From Carettochelys insculpta (taxonomy: Eukaryota; Chordata; Testudines; Carettochelyidae): a stretch of 64,000 nt of DNA. The stretch spans positions 15,859,001-15,923,000 of the forward strand of contig NC_134160.1 of the NCBI RefSeq assembly GCF_033958435.1. Reading direction: 5' to 3'. Of the stretch, positions 25,430 to 35,945 are shown in pieces. The position numbers and the translations under genes are program-made. A model generated the notes under the pieces. The model worked only from the letters and a program-made list of their open reading frames with translations, made no database searches and was not told where the DNA came from. Position 1 is the stretch's first letter, and every line of letters starts with the position of its first letter.

Positions 25430-25600
25430 ATATGAGCTAATTAACCCTATAATGCCACACACACTCCCAGGAGATGGGTGCACAGCAATTAAGAGCTTCA
25501 TATTATAGATGGAGAAAGAGAGGCACAAAAGCAGAGACTTGATCAGGGCCATGCAATGAGCCGGTATCAGTCATCACATTTACTGGTTCCCTAATCTGCT
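25430..25600 (-). mobile_element. Degenerate MIR SINE
   Basis: Plus strand ATGGAGAAAGAGAGGCAC, AGAGACTTGATCAGGGCCAT and upstream CTTATAAATATGAGCTAATT fit the complement of MIR. Confidence 0.4.
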
Positions 25601-25604
25601 AGAC

Positions 25605-27057
25605 CAATGGTTCCCAAACTTTTCACCATCACACCCCTTTTCTGATTTTTGAGAAACCTTCATGCCCCTGCCTCTTCTTTACTAGCATCCAACCCCGCCT
25701 TTAACAAAAACTTTAATTTGTAATTGAAAATTTAAAATAAACACAAAAACTTGGTAAAAAAATGTTGTTTAAAATTAAAAAATAAGCACAAGTAGTTTTT
25801 TCTGGCTCAAAAATTTAACACAGCAGTGGTCTGCAATCTTTTTACCCCCAAGATCACTTTTAAAATGTCAGGGCAAGCCCCAAGACCCCATCCTGTTCTT
25901 GAGGCCCCACCCTCTCTGTTCCCCTCCTCTCCATCATTTGCTTTCCCCAGCCCTTACTCACTCTCACTGGGTTGAGACAGGCGGTATGGGCTCTGCGTGG
26001 GAAAGAGGGATCTGGGTGTGGCAAAGAGTGAAAGGTGCAGCTCTGGGAGGGAATTTGGGTGCAGGAAGAGGTGGAGAAGGGGCTGCTAGGACGGGGGTGC
26101 TGAGCAAACCACAGGCTTGTGGAAGTGGGGGTGCAGGAGTTCAGGTTGGGGTGTATGAGGGGCTCAGGACACAGAGTTGCAGTGTGTGGATTGTGCAGTG
26201 GGGATGTGACAGGCTCAGGACAGGGGGTTCCGGTGTATGACAGGCTCAGGACTGAGGCGTGTGTGGGGTTGCAGGGGTGTTACGATGCTGTGGCCAGATG
26301 GGGGCTTGGCCCCAATATCAGGCTTGTTGGGCAGGCTTCGTTTTCAAATAAAGTATGTCCAACACAAACGTTTCAGCATTGTCTTTATTTACGGGAGGGC
26401 GGGGAACCTGTACTCATGGGCGTCTGGGCAAGGGAAGGGGACAGCTCAGCCGGTACCTGGGGGTCCCGCAGCTGTGTGCCAGGTCCAGGTGTCAGGAAGT
26501 GCGTGCGCTGCTTCGCCTCCCCAGACAGCCAGTGTGTTCCTGGAACGCCGGGTCTGCTGCCTGCCAGTGACTTCCTCCTGCCGGCTGCTTTCCTGCGGGG
26601 GGGGTGGGAGTCCCAGGTCCACGCCCGCTCCAACTGCTCAGGCAGTGCGCAGCCTGCTCCTTGCTCCCACAGCAGCCACACACTGCCTGAGCAGCTGGAG
26701 CTGGCGCAGATCTGGGACTCCCACTCCCCCACGCCCCCCCGTGCAGGAAGGCAGCAGGTGGAAGGAAGTTGCTGGCAGGTAACAAACCCGGCTTTTCAGG
26801 AAACGCACTGGCTGTTTGGGGAGGGGATGCAGCACACGTGCTTCCTGGGATGCCGGCTCTGGCGGGTAGCTGTGGGACTCCCCCCGATGCTGCAGGAAGC
26901 CGGCGCTGCCTCCATTTTTGAAGGAGGTCATGCCAGCCTGGGCTTTCTTGGGATGGGGTGGATTGACTGGGGGGAACTGGGTCGCCTCACTCCCCACCTC
27001 CAGAATTTCTTCACACACCCCCATTGGTCCACGGCCCCCCATTTGGGAACCTTTGCA
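25605..27057. mobile_element. hAT-like non-autonomous element, copy 1
   Basis: Left end CAATGGTTCCCAAACTTTTC and right end ATTTGGGAACCTTTG. The first 200 bp, including an A-rich TTTAAAATAAACACAAAAAC stretch, matches 47252-47440 in the same orientation. Flanking 8-mers TGCTAGAC and CACGAGAC match at five of eight positions. The interior is GC-rich with long chance frames, including one of 315 codons on the plus strand; none resembles a transposase. Confidence 0.6.
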
Positions 27058-27504
27058 CGAGACTAAGCCACTTGCTATATGCCAATAAACTGTGATGGAA
27101 TCAACCAGAGAAGAGTTCTGGGACAGTTCTTTCCCCCAGCATTGGCCTCTGTCCCATTTAAACATGCCCAGACTTCAGGAAAACCTGAGTGGGGTCTGAA
27201 TGTAGAAGCTCAGCCCATTTCTGAAAGGACGGAAACCAGACAAGGTCAAACCAAACACTCTCCTCCATCCGTCCCTCCGTCCCTGGTGCGAGGTGATCAC
27301 AGGCAGGGTCTAAAATGGGTTAAAGCAGAAAATCCCAAAAAGACGAAGTGATGCCAGTGGGTAAAGTTGATGCTGAAGCCCGGTTTTTGCCAACCTTGCC
27401 CTTGTAGAGCACAGTGCCACATGACAGCATTTATGGTGCTGTCATTTGGACCACCAGCAAAGGATGGCAGTGCCACAAATGGCCTAGATCGACAGCTTTG
27501 TTCT
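27058..27504. other. Intron, nothing recognised
   Basis: No feature supported. Confidence 0.5.
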
Positions 27505-27650
27505 CATCAGGGTGGGCTACAGATTTTGGGACCTTGGGTGAGTCGCTTCAGTTTCCCCATCTGCAAAGCGGAAAAATAAATCCTACCTCCCTTGATAAAG
27601 TGTGTTGAGATTGACAGCTTATGAGACCTAAGCGTGCTATTATTCCCAGC
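27505..27650 (+). mobile_element. MIR SINE fragment
   Basis: GGGACCTTGGGTGAGTCGCT, CAGTTTCCCCATCTGCAAAG and ATCCTACCTCC are the MIR core and 3' part. Confidence 0.65.
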
Positions 27651-28027
27651 TGTGCTTGAATGCTTCCCCAGAGGAAATCGTCTAGTAGCAATTGCAGCTG
27701 AGAACAGAATTTGTTCTACAAAACTTCCTTGCATGTCTATAGCATCTGCCGGCTTATGATGTTGGAGCACTTCAAGAGCATTGGCAAGATCCTCACTTTT
27801 CCCCCTGGGCATCAGAGCAGGACAGTTCTCCCTGTCTTGTAGATGGAGAAAAGATTCACAGAGCATTGTCTGTCAAGATGATGCAGGAAGCCAGGGTAGC
27901 GCTGTAACTTGACCCAGGAGTCCCCCATCCCAGCACCTGCACCCTGTGTAGTCATTCATTCAGTAGTAAGCATCCTTCAGTCTGCAAAGACTATGGATCG
28001 CGCCCTTTATAGTTTCAATTGAGGACT

Positions 28028-30320
28028 TCATTTACAGCATCTACTGTGACTATGAAGACCCACACGAGAGTGACAGTCCTTGCTGCATCTCTTGCAGATG
28101 TGGTGGGTGTCTGGCAAGTCCTTATTGTGCTTTCTGTGCGCTCGCTTCTCCTCTGCTAGCTGTCTGATCCTCATCTCGCCCTTCTGAAGGCCCTTGTGTA
28201 ACCCCTGCCACCATCTGCTGCAGTCGTCTGCTAGTTCTTCCCAGTTGTCCAGCTCGATGTCCACCTCTCTGAGGTCTCGCTTGCAGACATCTTTGTAACG
28301 CAACTGGGGGCGTCCAGGAGGTCTTTTGCCAGAGGCTAGCTCACCATACAGGATGTCTTTTGGAATCCTTCCATCATTCATCCTGTGGACGTGGCCAAGC
28401 CAGCAGAGCCGACGCTGCCTGAGGAGGAGAGAGTAAGCCGTGCTAGTCTATATACTATCAAAACAAAAAGCAGTCAAGTAGCACTTTAAAGACTAGCAAA
28501 GTAGTTTATTAGGTGAGCTTTCGTGGGACAGTCTTTAAAGTGCTACTTGACTGCTTTTTGTTTTGCCTGAGGAGGGTGTGCATGGTTGGGATTCCAGCTT
28601 GCTCAAGGACGGCAGTGTTGGTCACTCTGTCCTTCCACGATATTCCAAGGATGCGCCTGAGGCAGCGCAAGTGGAAGACATTCAACCTCTTTTCCTGGCG
28701 GGCACACAGGGTCCAAGTCTCGCTGCCATAAAGGAGGGTGCTGAGGATGCAGGCTCTGTAGACTTGCATTTTGGTGTGAGTGTACAGCTTGTTGTTATTC
28801 CACTCTCTTGCTGAGTCTGGACAGATTTGTGGCTGCTTTTCTGATCCTCCTGTTTTGCTCAGTGTCCAATGACAGGTGTCAGTCATGGTGGACCCAAGGT
28901 AAACGAACTCGTGGACGACCTCTAATGTATAGTTGTCAATGCTGATTGATGGGGATTCAGCAACATCCTGACCAAGTATATTTGTCTTCTTTAGGCTGAT
29001 GGTAAGCCCAAAGTCCTTGCACGCTTTGGAGAACTGATCCAGCAGTTTTTGAAGCTGGTCTTCTGTGTGAGACACTACAGCAGCATCGTCTGCGAACAGC
29101 ATGTCTCTGATGAGGACTTCCCGCACCTTAGACTTAGCTTTCAGCCTTGCAAGAGTAAACAGTTTCCTATCAGATCTTGTGTGCAGCAAGATGCCCTCTG
29201 TTGAAGATCCAAAGACATGCTTCAGGAGGAGTGCAAAGAAGATCCCGAACAATGTCGGAGCAAGCACGCATCCTTGTTTGACGCCGCTCCTGATTCTGAA
29301 AGCATCCGATAATGCGCCGTCATATTGGATGGTTCCTCTCATGTCTTCGTGGAACGACTGGATCATCTTGAGTAACCGTGGAGGACAGCCTGTCTTGTGG
29401 AGCAGTTTGAACAGACCATCCCTGCTGACCAAGTCAAAGGCCTTGGTCAGGTCGATGAAGGCTATGTAGAGTGGCTTCCTCTGCTCCCTGCACTTCTCCT
29501 GCAGCTGCCTTAGAGAGAAGACCATGTCAACAGTAGACCTCTCTGCGCGGAATCCGCACTGCGATTCGGGGTACACCCTCTCAGCAATCTTCTGGAGTCT
29601 GCCAAGGATGACGTGAGCGAACAGTTTACCAGTGATGCTTAGGAGGGAGATTCCACGGTAGTTGTTGCAGTCGCTTCTGTCTCCTTTGTTCTTATACAAC
29701 GTTACAATGTTAGCATTGTGCATATCCTGTGGAACCTCACACTCTTTCCAGCACAGGCACAGTAGCTCATGTAGGGGTTCCAGGAGTGTGTCCGCGGCAC
29801 ATTTGATTACCTCTGGTGGTATACCATCCTGGCCAGGGGCCTTTCCTGCTGCACTGCTGTCGATGGCTCTCTTCTGTTCATCCACAGTCGGTTCTTGATC
29901 CAGTTCATCCATTACTGGTAGGAGCTCGACAGCATCGAGGGCTGCGTCAACCACAACGTTCTTGCGTGAGTACAGCTCGGAGTAGTGCTCAACCCAGCGC
30001 TCCATCTGTTTGGCTTTGTCAGCGTTGACTTCACCAGATTTGGATTTCAGAGGTGCCATCTTGTTCTGGGTGGCTCCTAATGCCTTCTTCATACCCTCGT
30101 ACATTCCTCTGAGATTACCAAAGTCAGCACAGGTCTGGATGCTGCTGCATAGCTGGAGCCAGTGGTTGTTGGCACAGCATCTGGCTGTCTGCTGTACTGT
30201 TCTTTTGGCCGCTGTAAGTGCTTGCTGGGTACTCTGGCTCGGTGAGCATTTGTACTCCAGGAGTGCAGCGCGCTTCTTTTCAATGACTGGAATCATCTCA
30301 TCGGAGTTAGCTTCGAACCA
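28028..30320 (-). pseudogene. LINE ORF2 3' part: reverse transcriptase and C-terminal zinc-finger-like motif
   Basis: Minus strand. It is open from about 30326 to 28566 and contains the RT domain: GKAPGQDGIPPEVI, NIVTLYKNKGDRSDCNNYRG, CGFRAERSTVDMVF, FIDLTKAFDLVSRDGLF, SGVKQGCVLAP and the catalytic DMLFADDAAVV. After EFVYLGST the usual C-terminal RRILGIS stretch follows. A SINE (28428-28563) interrupts the frame. Beyond it, 28381-28028 resumes with MNDGRIPKDILYGELASGKR and ends in a Cys/His motif (CKRCSKDCHSRVGLHSHSR). The RT core looks intact, but the SINE, a damaged segment after LGST and the inversion make it non-functional. Confidence 0.92.
28428..28563. mobile_element. SINE inserted in LINE, with foldback structure
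   Basis: 136 bp flanked by the 12 bp duplication TGCCTGAGGAGG at 28416-28427 and 28564-28575. On the minus strand it has the usual CCCACGAAAGCTCACCTAATA core and TTGATAGTATATAGACTAGC end. The 3' segment with AGTGCTACTTGACTGC also appears inverted at the other end, giving arms of about 35 bp (about 28459-28494 and 28530-28563). Confidence 0.85.
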
Positions 30321-31615
30321 AAGCATCCTAGAGGAGGTTGGGTGAGTGTGGGATTTGGGGGGCTATGTGGTGAGCTGGTGGGTGAATGTCTGTCTGTGCA
30401 GCGAGGTTACTTTGCAGAGAAGGGCAGTTTGATCATCTGCCTGTGTGCCTGAGCTTGTGTTGTGCAGAGAGGAGCAGTTTGCAAGGTGTGAACTGGGGGA
30501 GTTCCCTGCCAGGTGAGCCTTCAAGGGCTGATTAGACTGGAGGCAAGGCTTTGAGCCAGGCCTAACCAGCTAGCAGCTCTCTCTATAAGAAGGGAGCTCC
30601 CAGCGAACACTGTGAGCAGCGAACAAGGGGCAGCAGCTAACAGGGAAGGGAGTTTGCCTCTGGGAGTTCGCCGAGGGAGGAGCCCCGTGTTTGTTGTCCT
30701 TTTCAGGTATGGTGTTCCACCTGTGCCCTGCAAGGCAGCACTATCAGTAAAAGGAGTCTCTGAAGAGAAGAGCCTGAAGAGTGATGGGGGAAGGTGGACC
30801 TGGGGGCACTGAGAGCAGCTGGGGGGAGAGGGGCCAGTGCAGTGAGGAGGGCGGACATGGGAGCAGATGGGGGTAGTGGGCTGGGGAAGGTCCTATGGTG
30901 AAGGTAGCTGGGGGGGGGCGAAAGGTGGGGAGGAGGGTCCCAGGGATATGAGGTCATTGCTCCACAGGGAGCTATGGTGACTCATGGTGACAGGGAGGTA
31001 TGAAGTAGTGGGATCCTTAACCACATTCTCCACACCCCACTGCCTTGTGGGTTATCCTGGGAAGGAGAAAGGCTAAGGGAGTAAACCCTGACAGAAAATC
31101 CGGAGTGGAGTCCGAACGCGGTTCGGTGTCAACTTCTGGCACTGTTTCGGCAACTCCTGCAGCTGAGCTGGTGCCAGACGTGGAGGTTATCCTCTCCTTT
31201 GGACTATATCAGTAAAGCCGAGAGGGGGACACTGGTGTCTGGGCAGCCCAGAGTCTCCATAATAAGTGCCCAGGCTCGCGCCCGGAGAGGTACTCCGGCA
31301 TCGCTGAACAGTGTTGCATCAACACAGGAGGCAACAGATACCGGTTATAAGCCTTGCTCGATTGGCGTAGAAAATGAACACCAGGGGTTGCCTTCGACTG
31401 TGGGAGAGACCCTTGCATCTCACTGGACAGTCACCGCCTGCCTCAAGCTGGGCAGCCCCCAGCCAATAGGGTACTGTCCCTCCACAGTTCACCTGCCTCG
31501 CTGGGTGCGTGAGGCTTAAGGTTCCTGAACCTGACAAGTGACTGAAATTTGAGCATCAGGCAAACCAATAAGAAAATCAACAAGAAATGAGAAACATTAA
31601 CAATTTAAGCATGCT
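30321..31615 (+). promoter_or_regulatory. LINE 5' untranslated region, possible promoter
   Basis: About 1.3 kb upstream of the endonuclease frame within the inverted 5' half. It contains a TATA-like CTCTCTATAAGAAGGGAGC at about 30580-30600 and G-rich tracts. It could be the LINE's own 5' UTR and promoter or an older insertion carried along. No open frame is convincing. Confidence 0.4.
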
Positions 31616-32622
31616 TGCTGGAATGTGCGGACCATGCTGACCGGCTTGACTGAAGATCTTCAGACCATCAGTGACATCCGAAAGACCACTGTCATCAATG
31701 AGGAACTGAAGAGGCTCAGAGTTGACATCGCTGCACTGCAAGAGACGGGACTTGCAGATTCGGGATCTCTAAAGGAAAAGGACTACACCTTTTTCTGGCA
31801 GGGTAAAGCCCAAGAAGAACCCAGAGAGCATGGTGTTGGCTTTGCTGTCAGAAACACCCTTCTACAAATGGTGGAATTAGTCATGGGCGGATCAGAAAGA
31901 CTTCTTCGGATCACGCTTCAAACTTGCGCCGGTCCCGTCCACCTGATCAGCGCTTATGCTCCAACCCTGTACGCCACACCAGAAGTAAAAGACAAGTTCT
32001 ACGACGTGCTTAGTGCTGCTGTAGCACAAATATCTGCTCGTGAACAACTGTACATCTTGGGTGACTTCAGTGCAAGAGTTGGAGCTGATTGGGCCTCATG
32101 GCCTTCCCGCTTAGGACACTTCGGTGTGGGAAAAATGAATGACAATGGACAGCGTCTCCTTGAACTGTGCAACTACCACGATCTGTGCATCACAAACACA
32201 TTCTTCCAAACGAAGCCACAGCACAGAATGTCGTGGAGACACCCACGCTCGAAGCACTGGCATCAACTAGACATGGTCATCACTAGGCGTAATAACCTCA
32301 AAAACGTCCTTCTGACACACAGCTATCATAGTGCTGACTGTGATACAGATCACTCGCTAGTTTGCTCCAAGCTCAAGCTGAGACCCAAGAAGCTGCACCG
32401 CTCTAAACCCGCTGGAAGGCCCTGCATTGACGCCAGAAAGACGGCAAACTAGGAGAAAGCTGAAAAGTTCAGAGAGACCCTCCAGGAAAATCTGCGCAGC
32501 GGCCCTGGGGGCGCCGATGTGACATCCAAATGGCAACATCTGAGGGATACAGTTTACAACACAGCCTTGTCGGTGTTTGGAAGAAGAGCTAGAAACACAA
32601 ACGACTGGTTCAAAGCTAACTC
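31616..32622 (+). pseudogene. LINE ORF2 5' part: APE endonuclease
   Basis: Plus strand, frame opening at the codons for CWNVRTM. Endonuclease motifs in order: WNVRT, IAALQETGL (catalytic Glu), HLISAYAP, GDFSARVGAD, and DTDHSLV (Asp-His). The family motif GDFN is GDFS here, an Asn-to-Ser change at a catalytic position. A TAG at 32450-32452 interrupts an otherwise continuous frame that runs on through EKAEKFRETLQ and FGRRARNTNDWF to the inversion break. It is the missing N-terminal half of the RT gene at 28028-30320. Confidence 0.9.
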
Positions 32623-32811
32623 GAAGTCATTCATTCACACAATGAATAATAATGGTGGTTGACCTGTCCCTGAGGACAGACAAATGGGAGATACAGAATG
32701 ACTTAGCTCCTTCTATAGTCTTTTCACCAGATAACTGGCTGGGACTTACAGCATCACTGAGAAAGGCTGGGGGCTTGTCAGAGCTGAGATTGTGGATACA
32801 GGGCCTTGCCT

Positions 32812-32905
32812 ACACTCGAAAAAGTTTGCTGGTACAGCGATGCCAGTTACCCCACTAGGGTAGATGCAATTTACATCAGCAAAAGAATTGTTGTGCTGGC
32901 CTAGC
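32812..32905. mobile_element. MITE-like fragment
   Basis: CTTGCCTACACTCGAAAAAG, GCTGGTACAGCGATGCCAGT and TTACATCAGCAAAAGAATTG resemble the element at 15725-15970. Confidence 0.4.
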
Positions 32906-34690
32906 TTAAATCATGTCCCTGAACCTGTCTGGACCAGGTACTTTTCCCCTTTTCAGATGGGCAACAGCTTTTCTGATTTCTTTCTCTGTACCTGCTGCTG
33001 TTAATTTGCAGCGGTACATTTGCAGGTGTTAACTTGGGAGGTTCCATGTGGGCAGGGCGGTTCAGTAGCTCTTCAAAGTGTTCCTTCCATCTACTGAGCT
33101 GCTCACTTGGGCTTGTTAGCACACACCCCTCCTTATCCCGTACTGGCTGATCCACTGTATGCCACAACTCAGCTAGCTCCTGGGTGATGTCATAGAGCGC
33201 TTTCATGTTTCTCTGTCCATCAGCTTGTTGTGCAAAGCTTTCCACAAAGTTCTTCTTGTCCCATTTTACAGCCCTTTAAATGTCTCTGTTGGCTTCTGAA
33301 TACAGTCTCTGAGCTTACACTTTGGATGTTCTTGTTTTGCTGTTGTTGACTGCTGCTTTTCTGTCCTTTCGTTCCCTCACTTTTCTCAGAGTTTCTGCTG
33401 TGATCCATTCTTTGTGATGCCTTGTTCTCTTTCCCAATGTTTTATCACAGGTTCCAAGCTGTTTTGGCATCTTCCCAAATTTGTTCCATGGTGGCATCTT
33501 CTGGGATAGGATTTGTCAGAAGTGCGTATCTGTTGGACAGCTCCACTTGGAAACTGGCTCTTGTCTCTGTATATTTCAGCTGCTCCTTGTCGAATCTCAG
33601 TCCTGGCTTGGTCACTTCTGTGGCGTACCTCTTGAGCTTGAACTTGAGTTTTATCATGACCAGATGGTGGTCTGAACCTACATCTGCTCCTCTTCTAGCA
33701 CACATGGCCTGCATTGATCTGAAAGAACTGCTGACACTGATGTGATCAGTCTGGTTTTCTGACTGGTGGTCTGATGGAACTCAAGCGATCTTATGAATTC
33801 TTTTGTGTGGAAAAACACTACCCATCGCTAATCTGTTGAAAGAACAAAAGTCACTGAAACACTGTCCATTTTCATTCATTTTGCCTAGGCCTTCTTTTCC
33901 CATGATCTGTTCTCCGCCTGTATTTATGCTTCCAATTTTCACATTGACGGTGCCTATCAAAATCAACATATCCTTTGCTTTCTGGTTCACCACACTTTGT
34001 AGTTGCTCATAGATATCTGTGTTACATTCCTCAGCTGCTTCACTGGTTGGTGCAGAATCTGGCTGTGATGACCTGTGATGATACTGCTGCCCACTCCATT
34101 CAAACACGAGATGCGTCTCCCTTGATAACATCAAGCCCTCACCTCCTGTGTGGGGTGCGCCCTCTTCTCCATGTCCTGATAGATGAGGGTTTCACTTATT
34201 GCCAGGTGTAGCTGCCCAGATTGTGTCCATCTTGTGTCATACAAGCCCCAAACTGCAAGTTTGTAGTGTTTCATCTCCACTGCAATCTGTGCTGTCTTCC
34301 CCACTTACCGAACTGTGTGGTTGTCCTGGGTAAGAGAAGAGTCATCTGTGGGGCAGCTTCTTTTTGGCTTTCCCTATGGCGCTTCGTACTCAATCCGTAC
34401 AGATTGCCAACTCCTTCCAAGACTTGTGTAGATTTCTTTGTAGATGTTCCTGTAACTTTCAGGGTTTTTTTTCATGGATTGGCTTGTTAACCCTAAGCCA
34501 ACCCCTTTTGCCTCGGGAAGAGGTGATCCAGATTGGTCTGGGCTCTACCATTTGACCTGGCTGGTTCGGGTGACCCTTCCAGGAGCTGTAGTTCCCATTG
34601 GCATAGCTCTCTGGGTCATTGAGACACACAAGCCACCTCACCATGACAAGGAATGGACCGGTTAGGGGCATGAAAAATCACACCCCAGAC
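32901..34690 (-). mobile_element. RTE-type LINE fragment: 5' UTR, endonuclease and linker
   Basis: Minus strand. The region at about 34500-34690 resembles the RTE 5' leader (complement of GGAGCTGTAGTTCCCATTGG and CACCTCACCATGACAAGGA). Decayed endonuclease frames follow: 34134-33781 (EWSGQQYHH, GTVNVKIGS, KEGLGKMNENGQ) and 33714-33445 (ADVGSDHHLVMIKLKFKL, the SDH catalytic end). The endonuclease-RT linker then runs through 33497-32901 (QPVRDKEG, WKEHFEELLNRP, PLQINSS). RT itself is absent. Many frameshifts and stops. Confidence 0.8.
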
Positions 34691-35534
34691 CAGCCTAGCT
34701 GTGGTATCATCATTATTAGGTGTAGACCAGGCCTGAGGTAGCTCTGCCTATGCAGCTGCACTGGTGTAAATCCTTTGGCTAAACGCAGGCCCATATGCAG
34801 GAATTCCTGCGGGGGGAGTGGTGGTGGTGATGTTTCTTGCAAATGTGGACAACTCCTCTCCACAGCGGACCCTGCCTTTCACCTGCCCACACCAGCTGTC
34901 CAGCTCACTCTGTTCCGCCCCCCAACTCCCCCGCTGTCCCTACGGCTGGTCCGGCCCTGCTCCTCTCCCTTAGAATCCCTGCTGTCAGCCACCATGCCTA
35001 TGCACGCAGGGGCCCCTGCTGCCCTCACGCTCCCCCCACCTGCCCCACGCACTAGCGTCCTGGCTGCAGCACATCTGGTGCTCTGCTAGCAGAACCCAAG
35101 GCCATGCATGCCCTGGTCCCTCCTAACAGCATGCAGGGCAGGGGAGGGGTGTTCCCGCTACGGTTTTCCATCCTTGGATGGGTTGAATTTTCTTTTGGAT
35201 GGGGTAAAATTTCTTTCGCACCACACCAGTACCAAGGGAGTGCATAGCTGTGCACCCCCAGTACAGACAAAACACTGAGTTTAAATACATAGTGGAAACA
35301 GTCTGAAGGTGGGGAAGAAAATATATTAAAATAAGGGCAATTAACAAGGAGCAATGCTGATGATGGCTATTTAATGTGAAATCAAATAAAAAGAAAATGA
35401 CCACTGCTCTTGGAGTACCCGTATAATCATCCTTATAACAACCCAAGCTAATGAACACACCAAAATGCACATATGCCACAGGTAGCTCAGCTTCAAGACG
35501 CTAAACAAATCTATGAGTCAATTTGAAATACTCC
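34691..35534. other. Intron, nothing recognised
   Basis: A piece at 34705-34785 with GTGTAGACCAGGCCTGAGG may be a MITE end. Nothing else is supported. Confidence 0.4.
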
Positions 35535-35945
35535 AGAGATTATGGGCTGGGGTGTGGGAGGCTCAGGGCAGCAGGCTGGGGATGTGGGCGTCCAGGAGTC
35601 AGGGTTGGGGTATGTGAGGAGCTCAGGGTGTGGAATGTGTATTGGTGCAGAAGTTAGGGCAGGGTGCTGGGGTCACGGAGGTGCAGGAAACAGGGTTGGA
35701 GTTCAAGAGCGGCTCAGCGGAGGGGGTGCAACGCGCGGGATGCAGAAATTAGGGTAGGATACGGGGGATGTCGGGGTTCAGGAGTAAGGGTTGGGGTGTG
35801 GGAGGGGCCCAGAGCAAGACACCAGTGTTCATGAGGGGCTCAGGTCAGGGCACTGTGGGGATGGGGTTAGCAGGCAGGGCTGTGGGGGTTAGAGTACAGT
35901 GGGGTGGGGGTGGGGATGACCTGGGCCTGGGTTATCTTACTTGGC
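35535..35945. repeat. G-rich degenerate repeat
   Basis: Repeated GGGCTGGGGTGTGGGAGG, GCTCAGGG and GGGTTGGGGT words, like 13791-14570 and the interior of the hAT-like element at 25605-27057. Confidence 0.45.

Larger units (their letters stand above)
27963..32622 (-). mobile_element. APE-type LINE, 4.66 kb, inserted with its 5' half inverted
   Basis: Two collinear halves of one LINE lie in opposite orientation. The 3' half (27963-30320) reads on the minus strand and carries reverse transcriptase. The 5' half (30321-32622) reads on the plus strand and carries 5' UTR and endonuclease. Both break at the same codons: WFKANSK ends the plus part and WFEANSDE begins the minus part, with a 17 bp overlap (32606-32622 and 30304-30320). 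The insertion is flanked by an exact 13 bp duplication, AGTCATTCATTCA, at 27950-27962 and 32625-32637. This is the twin-priming structure. Clade not assigned; the protein is of the type often mislabelled as craniofacial development protein 2-like. Confidence 0.9.

Noticed and set aside
26119..27066. 315-codon plus-strand open frame
   Set aside because: Lies inside the GC-rich interior of the hAT-like element; no transposase or other motif, low-complexity composition.
30612..31519. Open frames between the two LINE halves as a separate gene
   Set aside because: They have no domain motifs and fall in the leader of the inverted LINE bounded by one pair of target duplications.
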